From Trematomus loennbergii (lineage: Eukaryota > Chordata > Actinopteri > Perciformes > Nototheniidae), in assembly GCA_012861695.1 (NCBI GenBank), contig JAAOOA010000011.1:186001-250000 (forward strand): a DNA stretch of 64,000 bases, in the 5' to 3' direction. Positions 10,800-21,453 of this stretch are shown here, in pieces. Made by a program: the position numbers and the translations under genes. Position 1 is the first letter of the stretch; each line of letters begins with the position of its first letter. The notes under the pieces were generated by a model. The model was not told where the DNA came from. It was given only the letters and a program-made list of their open reading frames with translations, and searched no databases.

Positions 10800-12214
10800 T
10801 CAGGCGTCACTCCTGGGGACGGCGGGCCCACACAATCTCCGCTGGAAAAAGTAGCCCAAAACTATGAGCAGCATCTCCGAGGTGCTGCTGAGGGCCACGA
10901 TGAATGGCGCCTGGGACGCGAAGTCAGCCTCTGCCGGCGGAACGACAGCTGCATGACGGCCAGGGCCAGCAGGCTGTTCTGCACCCCCACCTCGATGCTC
11001 ACCGTCTTCTTCTGCGGGGGAGCCAGGCCCGCGAGCCTGGCCAGGATGGCCCCGACCACCAGCCCCAGCAAAGGCACTGTCACCCCAACTGCCACGATCT
11101 GGGGCCGCACATTGGCCAGGATGGACGCTCCCATTTGGTAGGCCATGAAAATGCCACCGACGATGAGCACAAAGCTGAAGGGTCGTATGAGTGCCAACAG
11201 GACGCGAGTGAGGGCGGGCAGGCGCAGCTTGACCAGCATGCCCAGCGAGATGGGGATGGCGATGAAGAGGAGGGTGCCCAGGATCTTCACAAAGGGCACG
11301 TGCAGGGCCGCGTGCACACCCAGCAACCGACCATACAGGGCTGAGGACAGAGGCATGGCTGCTGCCGCCACCACCGTGGAGACCAGGGTCATGGAGATGG
11401 CCAGGGTCACGTCTCCCCCGAGCAGCAGGCTATACAGGTAACCCCCCCCACCTCCTGGGGCAGAGCAGGTGATTACCAGGCCCAGGGACAGCGCTTTGGG
11501 CAGGTTGGCCAGCCGGGATATAGAGTAGGCATACAATGGCATCACCAGGAACTGACCAAGCACCCCCAGGAGCAGAGGTACCGGGCTCTTCAGCAGCCCC
11601 CGCAGAACCTCCACCTCCACCTTGCACCCGAATGCACACTTGTTGACAAAGATGAGGGGCAGCAAGGCGAACAGCACCGGGTTCTCAGAGAAATGGGACA
11701 GGCCACCCGACTGGATGAGCCGGGTGGCCGGGTCATCATTCCCAGGCGCCACTTTGATGGAGTAATCCGTCCTTTCCTCGATCAGAACCGGCACCGAATC
11801 CTGGTCCATTTCCAGCAGCTGGATCTGCAGCTGAGCCTTGCCTGGGAACCCGGAGCGGATGCTGATAATGTAGCTCTTGGCTTTTCCTTGGTGGCCGCTA
11901 TCCGTCACATTCAGTATGGAGAGGACCTCCGGGTCCAGGGAACGGACCGTAACCGTCTGCTTCCAGCTCTGGCGGCCCTTAACGCTCGCGGCCCCGCTCC
12001 GGTACTGGCTGCAGATTACAATCACGCCGTTGGTGTTTTCAGGAAACTCGAATTCCTGCGACGAGCCGTCCCCGATGCTGATAAACCTGCTGCTGCCGTC
12101 TGCCGTGAGGTCGGTGTCGTTACTGCTGTCGACAGTCAGGTTTCCGGTGGCACACGCCCGGTCTGCTACGCCGGTAATAAGGAAGAGACAACAGAATGTA
12201 AATAGCGTCCTCAT
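10800..12214 (-). CDS. slc10a3: SLC10A3 (P3)-like transporter, frameshifted
   Basis: Membrane protein of the bile-acid:sodium symporter family, SLC10A3/P3 branch. The branch is an orphan whose substrate is unknown to me. One exon starts at ATG 12214. Residues 1-22 form a signal peptide, then an extracellular domain to about 170 with several N-x-S/T sites, then a multi-span core. Core landmarks are CSAPGGGGGYLYSLLLGGD near 245-265 and EVGVQNSLLALA near 407, where family members carry their crossover Glu/Gln motif. The open frame derails after QLSFRR near 10933-10940. Shifting one base restores a family-like end (AEADFASQAPF, then SSTSEML) to TGA 10800-10802. Corrected length is about 471 residues, close to the roughly 477 I recall for human. 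The break is one missing base in a GC-rich run and may be an assembly error. Confidence 0.9.
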
Positions 12215-12660
12215 CTTGCTGACGGACAGGGGGCGGAGGGGCGCCGCAGAGACACGCTTCTCCCCGCGAGCGGCCTCCCCAGACGGTTACACCGCCGCCC
12301 TGTTACACCGGGACGGTACACTTCTCATTCTAGTCTCCGGGACAAAACAAACGCGTCGGCAGCCAGCTCCACATCTCGTCTGGTTCCCATTTTCTCGCTG
12401 CCTTTATACCGGAACCTAAACATCACCCCGCCCTGTCCTGCTCGAGCCCAGCTCCACAGCAGCAGCCCCCGGCACACAGGAAACACTTTAACACACTCCC
12501 ACAGGTTCTCACGGCTTCTCTTTGTCTACTCGGTGTGAAGATGTCTCTGTGGATAAAGCCAAGAACCTCTCCTCTCGGTCTGTTTGTCTTCCGCTGGATG
12601 GACGCTGAGAGCATCGTAGCTCCGCTGCTCGGATTTATTTAAAGCTAGCCTGAGTAAAAT
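12215..12660 (-). promoter_or_regulatory. GC-rich 5' region of slc10a3
   Basis: About 400 bases rich in CG dinucleotides precede the slc10a3 ATG and give way abruptly to AT-rich DNA after 12650. This looks like a CpG-island promoter with a 5' UTR. No TATA box position can be defended. Confidence 0.45.
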
Positions 12661-13454
12661 TGGAACTTCCGGTCACGACATGCCAAATTAAACCGCTTTA
12701 TCTCATAGTAACGTTGGTGGAATATAAAAGTACAGAATTTTGAATTAGTAATTCGACTATTTTAGCAAAATATGTCATCACAAATGCTGCTACCTCAACA
12801 TTTCTCTAAAATGTATTGGTTTTCTGAATGTCAAAGAATATTAAATGTTGCAAAAGTAAAAATTACCAACAATTTTACCAATTTCTACACACCTTAATTC
12901 CTTATCATCCACTTGTGTTTTGTTTATTTTATTTTTTCTTTCTGTTGTTTGTTCATAATGCCCTCAGTTTTAATTCATTTAATGAACACTGTTGTGATGT
13001 GCCCTTTTCTGAAATATTCTATAAAGTTGAAAGAAAAAGAAAATAAAACATTGGTGGAATATTAAACTGAATAAAGGGAGAACGTCAAAACGTTGGCAAT
13101 TTAATTAATTGCAAATGTATATATACATTTGCAATTACCTGGGAGTGTCAAGTCAAAATGTTGGAGTGTGTTTTTATATTGTGCTCACATGGTTAAACAT
13201 TCCTAAATCCAATGTTGTTTAATGCCTATCAAATACCCTCAATGAACTCAAATTATGAGATATTACAGCCTAGAATTATAGGCCCACTGGTTTCCCTGGA
13301 GATTATGTACATTTGGAGGCAGCATAGGTGTTACAGACGGCAGTGAGGTCCGATATACTTAAAAACTGACAGGTACACAGAGCACAGCACATACCATGAG
13401 CCAATACATGATTAACTCCAGGCCCCTGTAGCAGGTTAATCCAGCCTTGGATAT
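12661..13454. other. No gene seen; small AT palindrome
   Basis: AT-rich sequence. A perfect palindrome centred near 13125 (TTGCAAATGTAT with its complement) is the only structure seen. Confidence 0.5.
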
Positions 13455-14035
13455 ACAACCTTCAGTCAAATGTGAACAATAGGAAACACTTTCTTATAAT
13501 TTCAGCAGTTTGTATGACAACTTTATAAAGATACATTTGCAGAAATAAAACCATTTGGGCCTTCGCTAGACTCATATTGTATCAATCAGAGAACCCTTTG
13601 GAGATCCTGGATATCCAGTTCAACGATTGTGTATTAACTGGTTTGTTATACTCAAATATCAAATGATAAGGGCCTTTAAGGAGGGTCCTGCTTTATCAGT
13701 TTAACTGAATAGAGTGGTGCAGTCACGCGTCCTAAAACCGGAAGTAAGCTTCTTCCGGTTCCCTCGACAAAAAAACAATGCAATTTCTCCATAGGATTTG
13801 GAAAATAGCTCGAAATAAGGTCTGTGGTTGACACACATTTAAGAGACGGATCACGTTTTGTTCAGTCGGATAATCTCCACATGTCTACCCTACTTTTATA
13901 ATTTTCTAATCATAAATCTAATCGATAGATTTATGATCGATAGATTCACTGCACCACTCTATACAACCTGATCTATGTCTGCTAGGACAAAGTACCACAT
14001 AGCAGATCTGGGGCCAGATTTTATTTTAGCTAAAA
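13455..14035. repeat. Diverged duplicate of 17.06-17.36 kb
   Basis: The blocks CAGCAGTTTGTATGAC, CGCTAGACTCATATTGTAT, GGTCCTGCTTTATCA and GCAGATCTGGGGCCAG occur in the same order at 17060-17365. The pair is either an old local duplication or two copies of an interspersed repeat. This copy is longer because a MITE sits inside it. Confidence 0.75.
13710..13961. mobile_element. MITE with TAGAGTGGTGCAGT ends
   Basis: Perfect 14-bp terminal inverted repeats bound about 250 bp. The duplicate at 17.28 kb lacks it and gives an empty site around CAATACAAC, supporting a TA-type target. A larger relative lies at 26051-26612. Confidence 0.85.
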
Positions 14036-14211
14036 AATTGTAACATTACACAGAGGAGTAAGGGAACTGATTTATTAATGTGATTTATATATAGCCTACT
14101 GTTTACTAATACATAATAACGTTTTCTAAAAGTAAGTGAGCAGGGGAGAATAACAAGGAATTCATTGTTTTTCCCAGGGCCAGATGCTAAAGCATGGCCT
14201 ATGCCTGTTAT

Positions 14212-14411
14212 TCTTACATTACATTACATGTTACTTGTTAGACGCTTTTATCCAAAGCGACTTACATACTCTATACTGTGGACAATCCACACAGGAGCAA
14301 TTTGGGGTGAAGTGTCTCAGGGACACAACGACATGCTGACTGCAGTGGGGTTGAACCTGTGCTCCCCTGATCCGAACACCAACGCCCTAACCCACTGCGC
14401 CACACACCTCT
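14212..14411 (-). mobile_element. tRNA-derived SINE
   Basis: On the minus strand the head reads GTGGCGCAGTGGGTTAGGGC (A-box) and then GGTTCAACCCC (B-box), the RNA polymerase III internal promoter of a tRNA gene. A conserved fish SINE body follows (AGTCGCTTTGGATAAAAGCG) and then a TGTAA tandem tail. The cloverleaf is degenerate, so this is a retroposon and not a tRNA gene. Confidence 0.85.
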
Positions 14412-14543
14412 TACACTTTTGCGATATTCAATTGAATAATTTCTTCTTTCACTTAAAAAAACTGCTTTTGGATTCACGACAGATTCAAAAAATGTGTTTG
14501 AATTTTTATTTTTTAACCTAACCCTAACTTAATTTTATATTAA

Positions 14544-14924
14544 AGGTGGGGGGTAGGTAAGTTTGAGAAACCGGCTCGAGATACCCTTTTTGTTATATTC
14601 CATGGAATGCTCTTAACATCCCGATAGCAATGAATATCTGAAGTGCTTTGACAAAAAATCCATAAAAAAATGTCATCTGTGGAAGCCGTAGTACTTTAAA
14701 AGCACGACCATAATTTTAGCCGGCCCGGCTAAAATAACTGGATGGCCTACCTGCCTGTCAGCCTTCCATCTGTTCAAAACTTATCTCGTGCCCTCATTGG
14801 TCATGTGCCGCGTTCGTGTGTGTTGGAGGAGGGGCTCTGTAAGGAAGTGGCAGATTTTTTCCGGCTGTGTATTTTTAATTCTGGCGCACTCGAGCTGGTT
14901 TCTCCAAAATTACCTACCCCACCT
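14544..14924. mobile_element. TTAA MITE with AGGTGGGG ends
   Basis: 381 bp with TTAA on both sides (14540-14543, 14925-14928). The terminal repeats are about 30 bp long (GTAGGTAAGTTTGAGAAACC and complement). A near-identical 364-bp copy is at 50542-50905. A GCCGGCCCGGCT palindrome lies inside both. Confidence 0.88.
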
Positions 14925-15007
14925 TTAATATTATAATTTTTTCCTCTCGATTTTCCACACTTGGATAATTTATGTTCTCTAGTATTGTTTTTCATATTCT
15001 AAGCCTA

Positions 15008-15653
15008 AGAGGCGAAGTCCCTCCCTTCCGGGGACCTCCATGGGACCTTATTTCGGAAAAAGTATGTATTGAAGTCAATGGAGAGAGAAAACTTATCTCT
15101 CGATCCCGTTTGAATTGTGCCACGAATTACACATATGATGTTTGTCAATCTTAAAAAATAATTTTGTGAAGTAACACTTTTTTTGTGTGTGAAACCGCTC
15201 AATGAACTACATCTCCCGTCTCGCACCACACACCAAGACGGCCGTCACGTTGGCACATTTCACTTCTTTCTTTCAGAATGAGGCGAAAAGTATTAAAAGA
15301 GGTGAAATCACTCCAAGTCTGGGCATGTTGAGAGCTGTACATACACACAAGGGGAGTTAGTCGGTTCCGTAAGAGCCAGCATGCGGGACCGGGATTCTGG
15401 ATTTGTAGTCTTTCTAGTTTCATATTTTTCATAGTCTTATATTTCAACAGTTTTACGACAAACTGTGACTTTTTGACATGGAAATGATTTTTTAAGATGA
15501 CAAACATCATATGTGTAATTCGTGGCACAATTCAAATTCGTGGCACAATTCAAACGGGATCGAAAGATAATCTTTCTCCCCATTGATTCAATACATTATT
15601 TTTCAGAAATAAGGTCCCATGGGTCGGAAGTAGATGGGCGGGACTTCGCCTCT
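15008..15653. mobile_element. MITE-A, complete copy
   Basis: 646 bp, bounded by AGAGGCGAAGTCCC and its complement. Arms and core match the 5257-5923 copy. A 20-base stretch of the right arm (ATTCGTGGCACAATTCAA) is tandemly duplicated near 15520-15555. Confidence 0.85.
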
Positions 15654-15726
15654 CTATAGGTACACAAATCACCTTCACTTCCGAGCAACAAAACGTTTAT
15701 TTTTAAGGAAAGGAGGCACTACTTCC

Positions 15727-16752
15727 GGGCCCTTTCTCATTTCACTAATTTCCCCTCCTCGACTCCTCGACTCCTCGGTCCTCTGGTAGTGACCCGGAAA
15801 TGGATTTCAGCGTGCCATTTTGAAGGACATCTCATTTCTCTAAATGCACTTCGAGGACCGAGGATCAAGCATCGAGGAGGCTCTCTGGAGGAGCTATAAT
15901 CGAGGATACACTGATGGGTCCTCCGCGCCAGTCCGCGGATCCTCCGCGGATGTATTTCCGGCAACAGTGAAGTTTCAAAGAGTCGTGACGCACGGCCGCA
16001 CTTATCTCAGCCAATGACAGCTCTGCATGCATCCCCTGGATATTATTTTAGTAACTGCTTGAACGGCGACGCGATGTTTCCAGTGAGAACAGCTGTGAGG
16101 TCCGTGCAGAAAGCAGAGCAGTATGACTCTTTTAAACATCACTGTTGCCGGAAATACATCCACGGAGGACCCATCAGTGTATCCTCGATTATAGCTCCTC
16201 CAGAGAGCCTCCTCGATGCTCGATCCTCGGTCCTCGAAGTGCATTTAGAGAAATGAGATGTCCTTCAACATGGTGCGCTGAAATCCATTTCCGGGTCACT
16301 AAACTGTTGGGGAAATATTTTCCAAGGTCCATAACTTTGACCCAGTTTATCAGTTCTGTCCTGACTGAGCACAGGCACCTGTAACCTGGCTGCTGTGCTC
16401 TCAGTGTTTTGTCTCCTGTTCCTGCCTGTTGGCGTCAGCTGATAGAGGTGTTATGATTCTATGTTGTTATGCACAATGTTGATTATTCTCTCTGAACTAG
16501 CTAAATACACGGGTCTGAGGTAGAGTTCTTCAGAATTGACGTGGCAACTCTACCGTGAAGTCAGAACCTCTGACTCTTGGACTTGTTTGTGAATTCTCCG
16601 GCCGAAGCTCGAAATAAACCATCAGTGTTTGACATCAAAGCTCCAGCTCTCGGTGACTCCCACTGCATTGCTACACAGAAGTTTCTCCCACACCGGAGGA
16701 CCGAGGAGTCGAGGAGTCGAGGAGGGGTAATTAGTGAAATGAGAAAGGGCCC
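15727..16752. mobile_element. Foldback MITE, CTCCTCGACTCCTCG family, LTR inside
   Basis: The ends are GGGCCCTTTCTCATTTCAC and its complement. Long arms contain tandem CTCCTCGA units, GACCCGGAAATGGATTTCAG and GTGCATTTAGAGAAATGAG. The arms fold on each other over more than 200 bases. The right arm is interrupted at about 16302 by an LTR-like insertion. Related pieces are at 22797-22930 and 25316-25472. Confidence 0.8.
16305..16692 (+). mobile_element. Probable solo LTR
   Basis: 388 bp that begins TGTTGGGGAAAT and ends TTTCTCCCACA, so it starts TG and ends CA with partly inverted termini. An AATAAA lies near 16613. It splits a sequence that is contiguous in the opposite arm of the host foldback (GGGTCACTA / CCGGAGG). 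No clean target duplication remains and there are no internal retroviral genes. Confidence 0.62.
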
Positions 16753-17059
16753 ATGTATGATGAGAGGGGGGGATTATATAAAACAACGATGCTGTTTTTT
16801 GTTACCTGAAGTAAATAGTATAGACTGTAGTCATTGAAGCTGCCTCCACCTCTCCCCTCTCTTTCACATTGCATTGTCTTTCTAATTGTCTTTTACAAAC
16901 ATGGTATTTATATGCTCCTCTCTATTTTCCTCTTAATCAAGACCTGACTGTCAGTTTCTGTTCCCTGACATTTGACCCTGGTAAGTAGTGTCAATTTGTG
17001 TAATGTAATTTAGGCAAAAAAAAACATGTTTCATTCCAGGCACACCGTCCGGTAAAATG
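16753..17059. other. No gene seen
   Basis: Short spacer between repeats with no structure recognised. Confidence 0.5.
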
Positions 17060-17365
17060 TAACCAATAGGAAACACTTTTTCTTATAATCAGCAGTTTGT
17101 ATGACTATTTTATTACAGTAAGATAAATGATGAAATGAACCATTTAGGCCTACGCTAGACTCATATTGTATAAATGAGAGACCCTTGGAGACCCTTGACG
17201 TCCTTGTGTATAAACTGGTTTGTTCCAGTTTATCATCAACTAACATAAGGGTTTCAAGAAAGGTCCTGCTTTATCAATTCAATACAACCTGAACTATGTC
17301 CGCAAATGACAAAAATATCACGTAGCAGATCTGGGGCCAGGTTTTATTCTTATTATATATTATTA
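17060..17365. repeat. Empty-site duplicate of 13.46-14.04 kb
   Basis: Homologous in order to 13455-14035 but lacking the AGAGTGG MITE. The junction is at about 17276-17290. Confidence 0.75.
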
Positions 17366-17783
17366 ACATGTTTGCACTAGTATATCTTCTTCTGAAATGA
17401 AGATCTGAATACCTGTTCCCTCTCAGGCAGTATGTTGTGAAACTGATCCATTATGCTCATGTGGGAAATCAACAGCCACTCTCCCTGAGCAGTTTCCAGT
17501 TACAGGCCTGCTGCCAATAAGCTATTGCTTATTTGTCATACACAAACAGCAGACACAACTGGGTAACCTGACACCGCCTGCCCTGCCCTGTAGAGTGGCT
17601 TTAAAGGGGACCTCCATTCTGTCAGCAAGGCCCTGGGAGCATCCCTTTTTTTTACAAACTGGCTCCTGTTGGGAGTCACTCACATATTTAAAAGTCATTC
17701 TCAATTCATAACCCCCAGTTTCACTTCCCTGCAGGGTCAGCCAGGTCACTGGGTCGGTATTTTCCAGAGAGAGCACCACCTGA

Positions 17784-18863
17784 GGCCTGTACTACGAAGC
17801 TGGATTTCGCTTAGCCGGCTAACTTCAGGGAAATCTCTGGCTTTCCGGTCCTACGACGCTGGCTCTTTTTAGCGGGCTAGATTTCCATGGTAACTTATGC
17901 TGAGCGGCAAACCTGCTCCGGAGCAGGTTAGGTGGCAGGCTAAGAGATCAACTCAGTGAAAGCACCGCCTGCTGACCAATCAGAGCTCAGTGTGCAGAGT
18001 TTAAAGCGATCAATTCATATTACAGGATAGAGGAAATACAGAAACACTGCCGTTGCAGGAAAGACGGCCGGCAAAAATCAACTGACTGTGTGAACGTGAA
18101 AATTAATAGAATATCCCCTCCCATCTTCAGAGCAATCTGACTATTATAACATTAGCGTTAAGAAAGCTTACTTAAATATCTGCCACAACATAAGTAACCA
18201 GATCAGAGTAACATTACGTACAGTCCGCGGCACTGTGAGTGCAGACGTCGATGTGTCCCATTATCATTCATATCATATCACATCATAATGTATCATATAT
18301 TTCCTTATCTGAGTCAGCTGAGCCGTATCTGGCCGTGCAACACTCACAGTGTCACATACTGTATGCAGAAGTATATTTTAAGCAACACATTAAGTTGACG
18401 AAACACTCGAGTCAAATGTAATTAAAGTCAGATCGTGTCTTAGACGGGGCAGTGATATCATAAACCTGTTAATGTACGCATTCAAACACTTTTTCTTTTA
18501 CCAGCTGTATTCACCTTGCAGGTGCAGCTATGTGGCTTTGATCCTGGATAAAGTGTTTAAGTCATGGATGTTTAAAGTTTAACTTCTTCATATTTGACTA
18601 ATATTAAAGTTCACTTTTCATTCAGGAAGTATGACGCTGCGCTGTCAGTACGCTTGTCCATGTTTGTGATTGGTAGAATGCTCCAAATACCTCCCTTTCA
18701 TGTGAACGCGCACCTAACTAGATAGGACACGGCTGGCTTGAGCGATCCACTTGATAACCAGCGTCGTAGTACAGCTTAGCGAGAGCGCGTATGTTTTGGA
18801 TTGGGCCAACCGGCTAACTCCAACATATCCAGGTTAGGTTGAACCAGCTTCGTAGTACAGGCC
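17784..18863. mobile_element. 1.08-kb MITE with GGCCTGTACTACGAAGC ends
   Basis: The terminal inverted repeats are GGCCTGTACTACGAAGCTGG and complement, followed by subterminal GCCGGCTAAC blocks in opposite orientation. No transposase frame. The target duplication is unclear, so the superfamily is not assigned. Confidence 0.8.
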
Positions 18864-18937
18864 TCTAGGCTTATCATGGATATAACGTGTCAGCTCTCAG
18901 CGAGTTGGAGCCAGTCGTGGGACAGCTTGTTCTTCAT

Positions 18938-19015
18938 CTCAAGGTTCAAGGTTCAAGGTTCTTTATTGTCAATCTGACATAGCTACAGAGTAATTATGTA
19001 GTTGAAAATCTTATG
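18938..19015 (-). mobile_element. LINE 3' tail, minus strand
   Basis: Tandem AAGGTTC units, then TTTATTGTC. On the minus strand this reads GACAATAAAG and then AACCTTG repeats, a non-LTR tail. Confidence 0.5.
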
Positions 19016-20085
19016 TCACAGGCTTCTCCAACAATGCAACATAATAACATAATAACAATAAGAGCAAGAGCAATACAAAAAGAAAAATAGTTATAAAATA
19101 AAGTGATGATGTGAATAGTGCAGTCTATTGTGTTGCCGTGAGTTGTGCGCCCTCCTTCTGTCACCACGGCTAAGTCAAGGCTTCTAGAAAAAGAAAAGAA
19201 GGACGGTAGAGCAAGACAACCTGCTGTGGTGATCTCTCTGGCCTCCTCTTTGACATTTCACGGAGCGACAGCCAGTTGTGGGGCTGCCGGGCATGCACAC
19301 TTCCTGCCTGGCATTTTGCTGCTCCCCTCCCAGGGCGTTCTAATTATTTACCCATGGTATGATCATTTACCTCATGACTTATGAAGAGGAATGCAAAAAA
19401 ATCCCCTTTGTTACATTTCCCAAAGCCCAACTTGACACTTTCCCAGTGATGCTTCAGTGAGAATCCACAGGAATATTTGCTGCAACTGTTTAGAGAACCC
19501 AGCTGCAGCATCAGCGTCTGCGTGTGAAATCACTGCATCATGTGAACATTCATGTACCAACTCAGGGCAGTAAAGAAAACCGCTGAGGCAAATATAAAAA
19601 TGGTGGTATTGTGTTAAGTTATGTTTGATTTAACAATTTCATATAATTATTTTTTTGACCTATTGGAATATAGGCCAACCAAAACAGTGTAATTGTACAG
19701 TTTAGCACAGGATCCAACCAAAGTCCAGCTGGGCGGACCGAGTGTTTAATAGAAATTCTGATCGAACCCGTATGGATCACACACACACACACACACACAC
19801 CACACACACACCAATATAAATGGTTTAATTTTAAAATACATTTACTAGTTTTTAAAGCTATTTGGTCATGTCCTAGCTATTAACTGTCCTTAAGTCAGTG
19901 CTAAACTGAAAACAAAGACAAGCTGTGAGGCAGGTTTTTATAACTACGGCCAGCCTCCCAGAAGACCTGAGCTTTTAACGGAATTGCATTTATTTATTTG
20001 TTCTTACTTTATTCAGTCCTGTGTGTATTAAGTGTTCTTATTATTCACATAGTTATGTGTTACTCACTGAGTCAAATGAAGGACT
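19016..20085. other. No gene seen; CA microsatellite at 19778-19811
   Basis: Apart from a short CA repeat I see nothing supportable. The frame at 19145-19384 has no recognisable protein. Confidence 0.45.
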
Positions 20086-20100
20086 CCGTCAGAGGGCAAG

Positions 20101-21453
20101 ACTTTATTTCCACAAGATAAATATAGAAAAAAAAGTGCTGCAAAGTTTCTGAACTTCGAAAAAAAATAGACCCTCACTCGGTTAAATGGATGAATACATG
20201 TATAGAGGGTGAAGCTGCTCTGATCTGCCCGCCCCTCACTGACATCTACATTGAACACCCAGAGAAGGAGCACACAAAACAATAAAGAGCTATAATTGAA
20301 ATAAAAAACTGCAGAAAAGAACAGGTTAACTCAAGCTGTTGACATTCTTTACATCGTTTACAAATTAGCAACTGATTATTGTCAAAGAAAAAGATCCAGC
20401 ATGTTCATCCCTGCTAAATGTGATGTTCTCCTGAACGTGTTTGGGATAGGACCGTGGCAGGCTCGGATGAATATTACTTTATTTTGAGACGCTTCCGAAA
20501 ATATCAGAGTGAGGTTTCAGTGTGCTTTACAACAACTTCACAGAGTTAAATAGATTATAAATGTCCCCTATGACAGCTATGGCATCACGGTGATGTCAGC
20601 ACATACCAGGACAAACACACAGGAAGAGGAAGGGATATCCCTCGCTCTGACCGACATCTGTCAAGTTTCTCTTTTTGCTTTTTAAACTATATTCTTTCAG
20701 GCACTGGCGGGGAAGCACCCATGCAATCACTTGCATTCCAAATAAGGCGTTCAAAGCGAAAAATCTGAAGACAGGCATGAGAAATAATAAAGAATAAAAG
20801 GAAACAAATCATTTTGACTCTGTTGGAGGACAGTCTTGGTTGTATACAGTGTTATAATGAAGTGTTTGTTGCTTGGATGGATCCGGAGGGAGACAATTAT
20901 TGTTAGTGTTACCAAGAAAATGGCATTTCTTTCCTATGAAATGTCCCCTGGTCCATTCAAACCCCTCTCTGACTGACAGAGCCCTAAATAACTAAATGTG
21001 TATATACATCTTTGACCCACCCTGCGGGTCGCCCAGCTCCCGTATCTCACTATAACTGCTTATTCAAATCCTTTTACTTTTCATCATTGTCAATTATACA
21101 GTTTGTAAAATGTGTTTTGTACAAAGCAAACCAAAATGGTGTGGTTTGAGAGCAGGGGACTGTAGCCACAGGAGGAGCATGTGGAAGGGGAGGGAGAAAA
21201 GAAGATGTTGAAGGTAAACTGAGATCCAAAGGAGAATAGCAGAGGAGATATAGAAGGATGGAAACGGGAAGGTGAACCACAGAGACTCATGCCTTCTCAG
21301 GTGGTATTTATAGACAGCGTGTGTATTTATAGAGCAGGGCAATGGAAATCGATAGACTCATTAAGCCCTCCTGGTAGGAACAGTTCAATAGAAACACACA
21401 CAGCTCCTCGTCTGCCTGCACAGCGCTGCAGCCGTCTCACTCCTGCAGGACAC
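20101..21453 (-). other. chmp1a 3' untranslated region
   Basis: This follows the chmp1a stop. The minus-strand AATAAA at about 20103-20108 sits in AAATAAAGTCTTGCC, a typical cleavage context, giving a 3' UTR of about 1.35 kb. The extent is inferred. Confidence 0.45.

Noticed and set aside
10904..12419. Plus-strand ORFs of 98-180 codons
   Set aside because: They are antisense shadows of the GC-rich slc10a3 coding exon.
14341..14411. Functional tRNA gene
   Set aside because: It has A and B boxes but no stable cloverleaf, and it is joined to a SINE body and TGTAA tail.
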